Assembly (NCBI GenBank): GCA_944392105.1
Contig: CALXVM010000004.1
Coordinates: 1 to 64,000, forward strand
Direction: 5' to 3'
DNA: 64,000 nt
Origin: an uncultured Clostridia bacterium
Lineage (GTDB): Bacteria; Bacillota; Clostridia; TANB77; CAG-508
In this document: positions 63,601 to 64,000 of the stretch, piece after piece
Layout: the number at the start of each line of letters is the position of its first letter
Numbering within the stretch: the first letter of the stretch is position 1
Notes under the pieces: model-generated
Databases searched by the model: none
What the model saw: only the letters and a program-made list of their open reading frames with translations
What the model was told of the DNA's origin: nothing
Position numbers and translations under genes: made by a program

Positions 63601-64000
63601 CCTCCATCTGTGAAATTCACTTGTACTTGAGTTTCTTGTGTCCAATCACAGTTTTGCGGATTTGCATTTATACTTGGTGCAGTTCTATCTATATAATATG
63701 GTCCAAATATGTTATCTGACGTTATATTTCCTACATTATCTTCTGCTATTATATGTAGATACTTTTCTGCTTCTGTATTTATTGTTATTGTTCCATTTAC
63801 ACTTGCTATATTACTGCTCCAGCTACTTGGAGTATCTTTACTATCTGTTATTGCATATTTATAATATTTAACTCCACTTTGACTGTCTGTAATGTTAACT
63901 TTAACTTGAGTTTCCTTTGCCCAGTTACTTGTTTGGGGATCTACAACTATGTTTGGCGTTGTCCTATCTATATTGCTTATGTTTACTATATAATTCCTGC
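60651..64000 (-). CDS. Giant surface protein, 3' part (5' end beyond the window)
   Basis: The frame stays open to the right edge, so the start is outside; a GTG near 63620 is not a real start. About 1116 codons are seen. From the edge inward: three tandem 93-residue Ig-like units (IDRT at 279-nt intervals, with YKYAITDSKD, EKYLHIIAEDNVGN); a short CxxC segment (DSCPICES); two YDG/MBG-like domains (KVYNGNTTVVISGG and RIYNKETTVEIIGG, each ending APNY/VPNY); a DUF11-like module interrupted by a long Glu/Asp/Gly/Asn-rich acidic linker (about 61430-61800); a last DUF11-like module; then SVITG, a hydrophobic helix and IKKYIL. No LPXTG. An extracellular, membrane- or wall-attached adhesin is likely. 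Confidence 0.75.
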   Translation of the reverse strand, partial: RNYIVNISNIDRTTPNIVVDPQTSNWAKETQVKVNITDSQSGVKYYKYAITDSKDTPSSWSSNIASVNGTITINTEAEKYLHIIAEDNVGNITSDNIFGPYYIDRTAPSINANPQNCDWTQETQVQVNFTDGGAGFKQYRYAITDSKDPPTTWSENITKANDTITINTETEKYLHIIAEDNVGNVTADNVTGPYLIDRTNPTIQVLGDLQTIVIDELTLDLEANDVPSGVATFKMDGEVIFNGNHTFYKNGKHTLEAIDKAGNTYSTEFEITNIYYECDAGLEHPIYSSIYDSCPICESYKGLKVTNEKDVYNSEKQGVKYDNPKGAEIVEYYDGIKENPENVKEYDYELKVVYEGNEYKTGVWGKYTITPKIITIEDIIATNKVYNGNTTVVISGGRLIDVCEGDNLYFELPLTGEAESRNVGTWKVSIEEIQLLGEDAPNYILTHPKYGDITVEITSRPLRVINLAGKNRIYNKETTVEIIGGEFDNLVEGDDVVATIPETGEAESPNTGTWRVAIEDITLSGKDVPNYTFTQPEYGEIMVTISKETGQLEIGCDSKKYDRELIEPYIVDKNTTSDVTYKYYKAGTDEEVERPYDIGEYDVVGYAETDGNYTEVESNKVTFEITKPDPPMIGIESRVIKVNEQTVRADEQPANMQYGDLVTIEIRIRNNGEGSGYAKEVISTIADGMEYVEDNEINKANGWKIKGNIVRSNKYSYETDINNELYPKKYDYEQGNEQNSGENNDDNSENGEDVDSSKDTIDTDYQENSGSSGDGNNTESGSEDAIINDVIENSIEGTSKEETEEGTGEGLDENTNTDGAENAGEESEENTGEEMEDQTEDKPAEDVEEEPEDTEINTGVQKLQLVLRVTKDDKTHHRLLLQITVEQQDKRGDVVEYSKEDEANSKNRVEMQYTYTDLQIEKRITQIMTTDKTTNTVKKYDIYQEPGNIVKLELPSKNIGNTKLDIIYEIKVKNVGDYNTEIDQIVDILPTGVNFSKEGNEGWSVGENGHIVYDNFEEYLRPEEEKTVKLKLTYELDEEGMADITNEAYILSTKDLDEVKITEGKEEIEGTNNYGKSELIVSVITGETIAMYIGAILGGMLIVVAGISLIKKYIL
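63405..64000. repeat. Tandem 279-bp coding repeats
   Basis: The IDRT-encoding site recurs at 63405, 63684 and 63963, a period of exactly 279 bp (93 codons). The units between are very similar at DNA level, for example in the stretch encoding EKYLHIIAEDNVGN. The array continues past the right edge. Confidence 0.85.

Noticed and set aside
63618-63620. GTG as the start of the right-edge surface protein
   Set aside because: The frame is open and homologous (93-residue repeat) all the way to 64000. The GTG is a Val codon inside a repeat unit and has no Shine-Dalgarno.
1-64000. Canonical LPXTG wall-anchor motifs
   Set aside because: None of the giant surface proteins ends in LPXTG. ILPPFG in the 1963-residue protein is not a match.
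1-64000. tRNA, rRNA, prophage, insertion sequence transposase
   Set aside because: No cloverleaf-like segment, no GC-rich ribosomal tract and no transposase or integrase frame was seen. The small palindromic elements carry no gene.

Overview
The window is AT-rich, densely coded and mostly minus-strand. It looks like chromosomal DNA of a low-GC, spore-forming, probably host-associated member of the Clostridia. The grounds are SpoIIE, a CwlD-type amidase and a SleB-type hydrolase, a complete mre cell-shape operon with MinC, MecA, AcpS, LemA/HtpX, strong AGGAGG-type ribosome binding sites, TTG/GTG starts, and several giant surface proteins, two of which carry thioester-adhesin signatures. I found no rRNA, tRNA, CRISPR array, phage or transposase gene.

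Layout. 0.06-8.2 kb: a 2604-residue cyclic beta-1,2-glucan synthase-like enzyme that stops abruptly inside its C-terminal GH94 domain, preceded by a small charged protein. 8.2-12.0 kb: a peptidoglycan set of MurE, Asp/Glu racemase and a D-Asp-ligase-like ATP-grasp enzyme, which together predict an L-Lys/D-Asp type wall. 12.4-13.2 kb: a divergent RelA/SpoT-fold protein. 13.4-16.1 kb: CwlD, a GGDEF protein with a degenerate receiver, and an Ig-like membrane protein. 16.3-20.3 kb: a thioester adhesin. 20.6-27.9 kb: an HdeD-like protein, a two-component system, an AI-2E family transporter, ExoA and a G5/SleB hydrolase. 28.2-30.6 kb: LemA, HtpX and an anchored protein, all on the plus strand. 30.7-37.6 kb: TatD, AcpS, a tail-anchored unknown, a WG-repeat protein and SpoIIE. 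38-49 kb: a two-gene operon of 1690- and 1963-residue surface proteins. 49.3-51.6 kb: a TlpA-like thioredoxin and three small genes of unknown function. 51.8-58.2 kb: DUF4321, radC, mreB, mreC, mreD, PBP2 and minC. 58.5-60.4 kb: MecA and an M23 peptidase. 60.7-64 kb: the 3' part of another giant surface protein that runs off the right edge.

The common theme is the cell envelope: wall precursor synthesis and cross-bridging, elongation and septum placement, spore wall remodelling, and large membrane- or wall-attached adhesins. Three of the four giant surface proteins end in a similar tail, S-[IV]-x-T-G followed by a hydrophobic helix and KK, which resembles a non-canonical sortase signal.

Non-coding structure is notable. 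Two long perfect hairpins (7875-7932 and 14107-14156) look like terminators of the upstream gene but also contain the ribosome binding site, and in one case the start codon, of the next gene. Two other elements (21283-21446 and 51611-51723) are terminator-like 21-24 bp stems whose loop holds a second perfect hairpin plus extra sequence. Part of one is repeated exactly elsewhere in the window.
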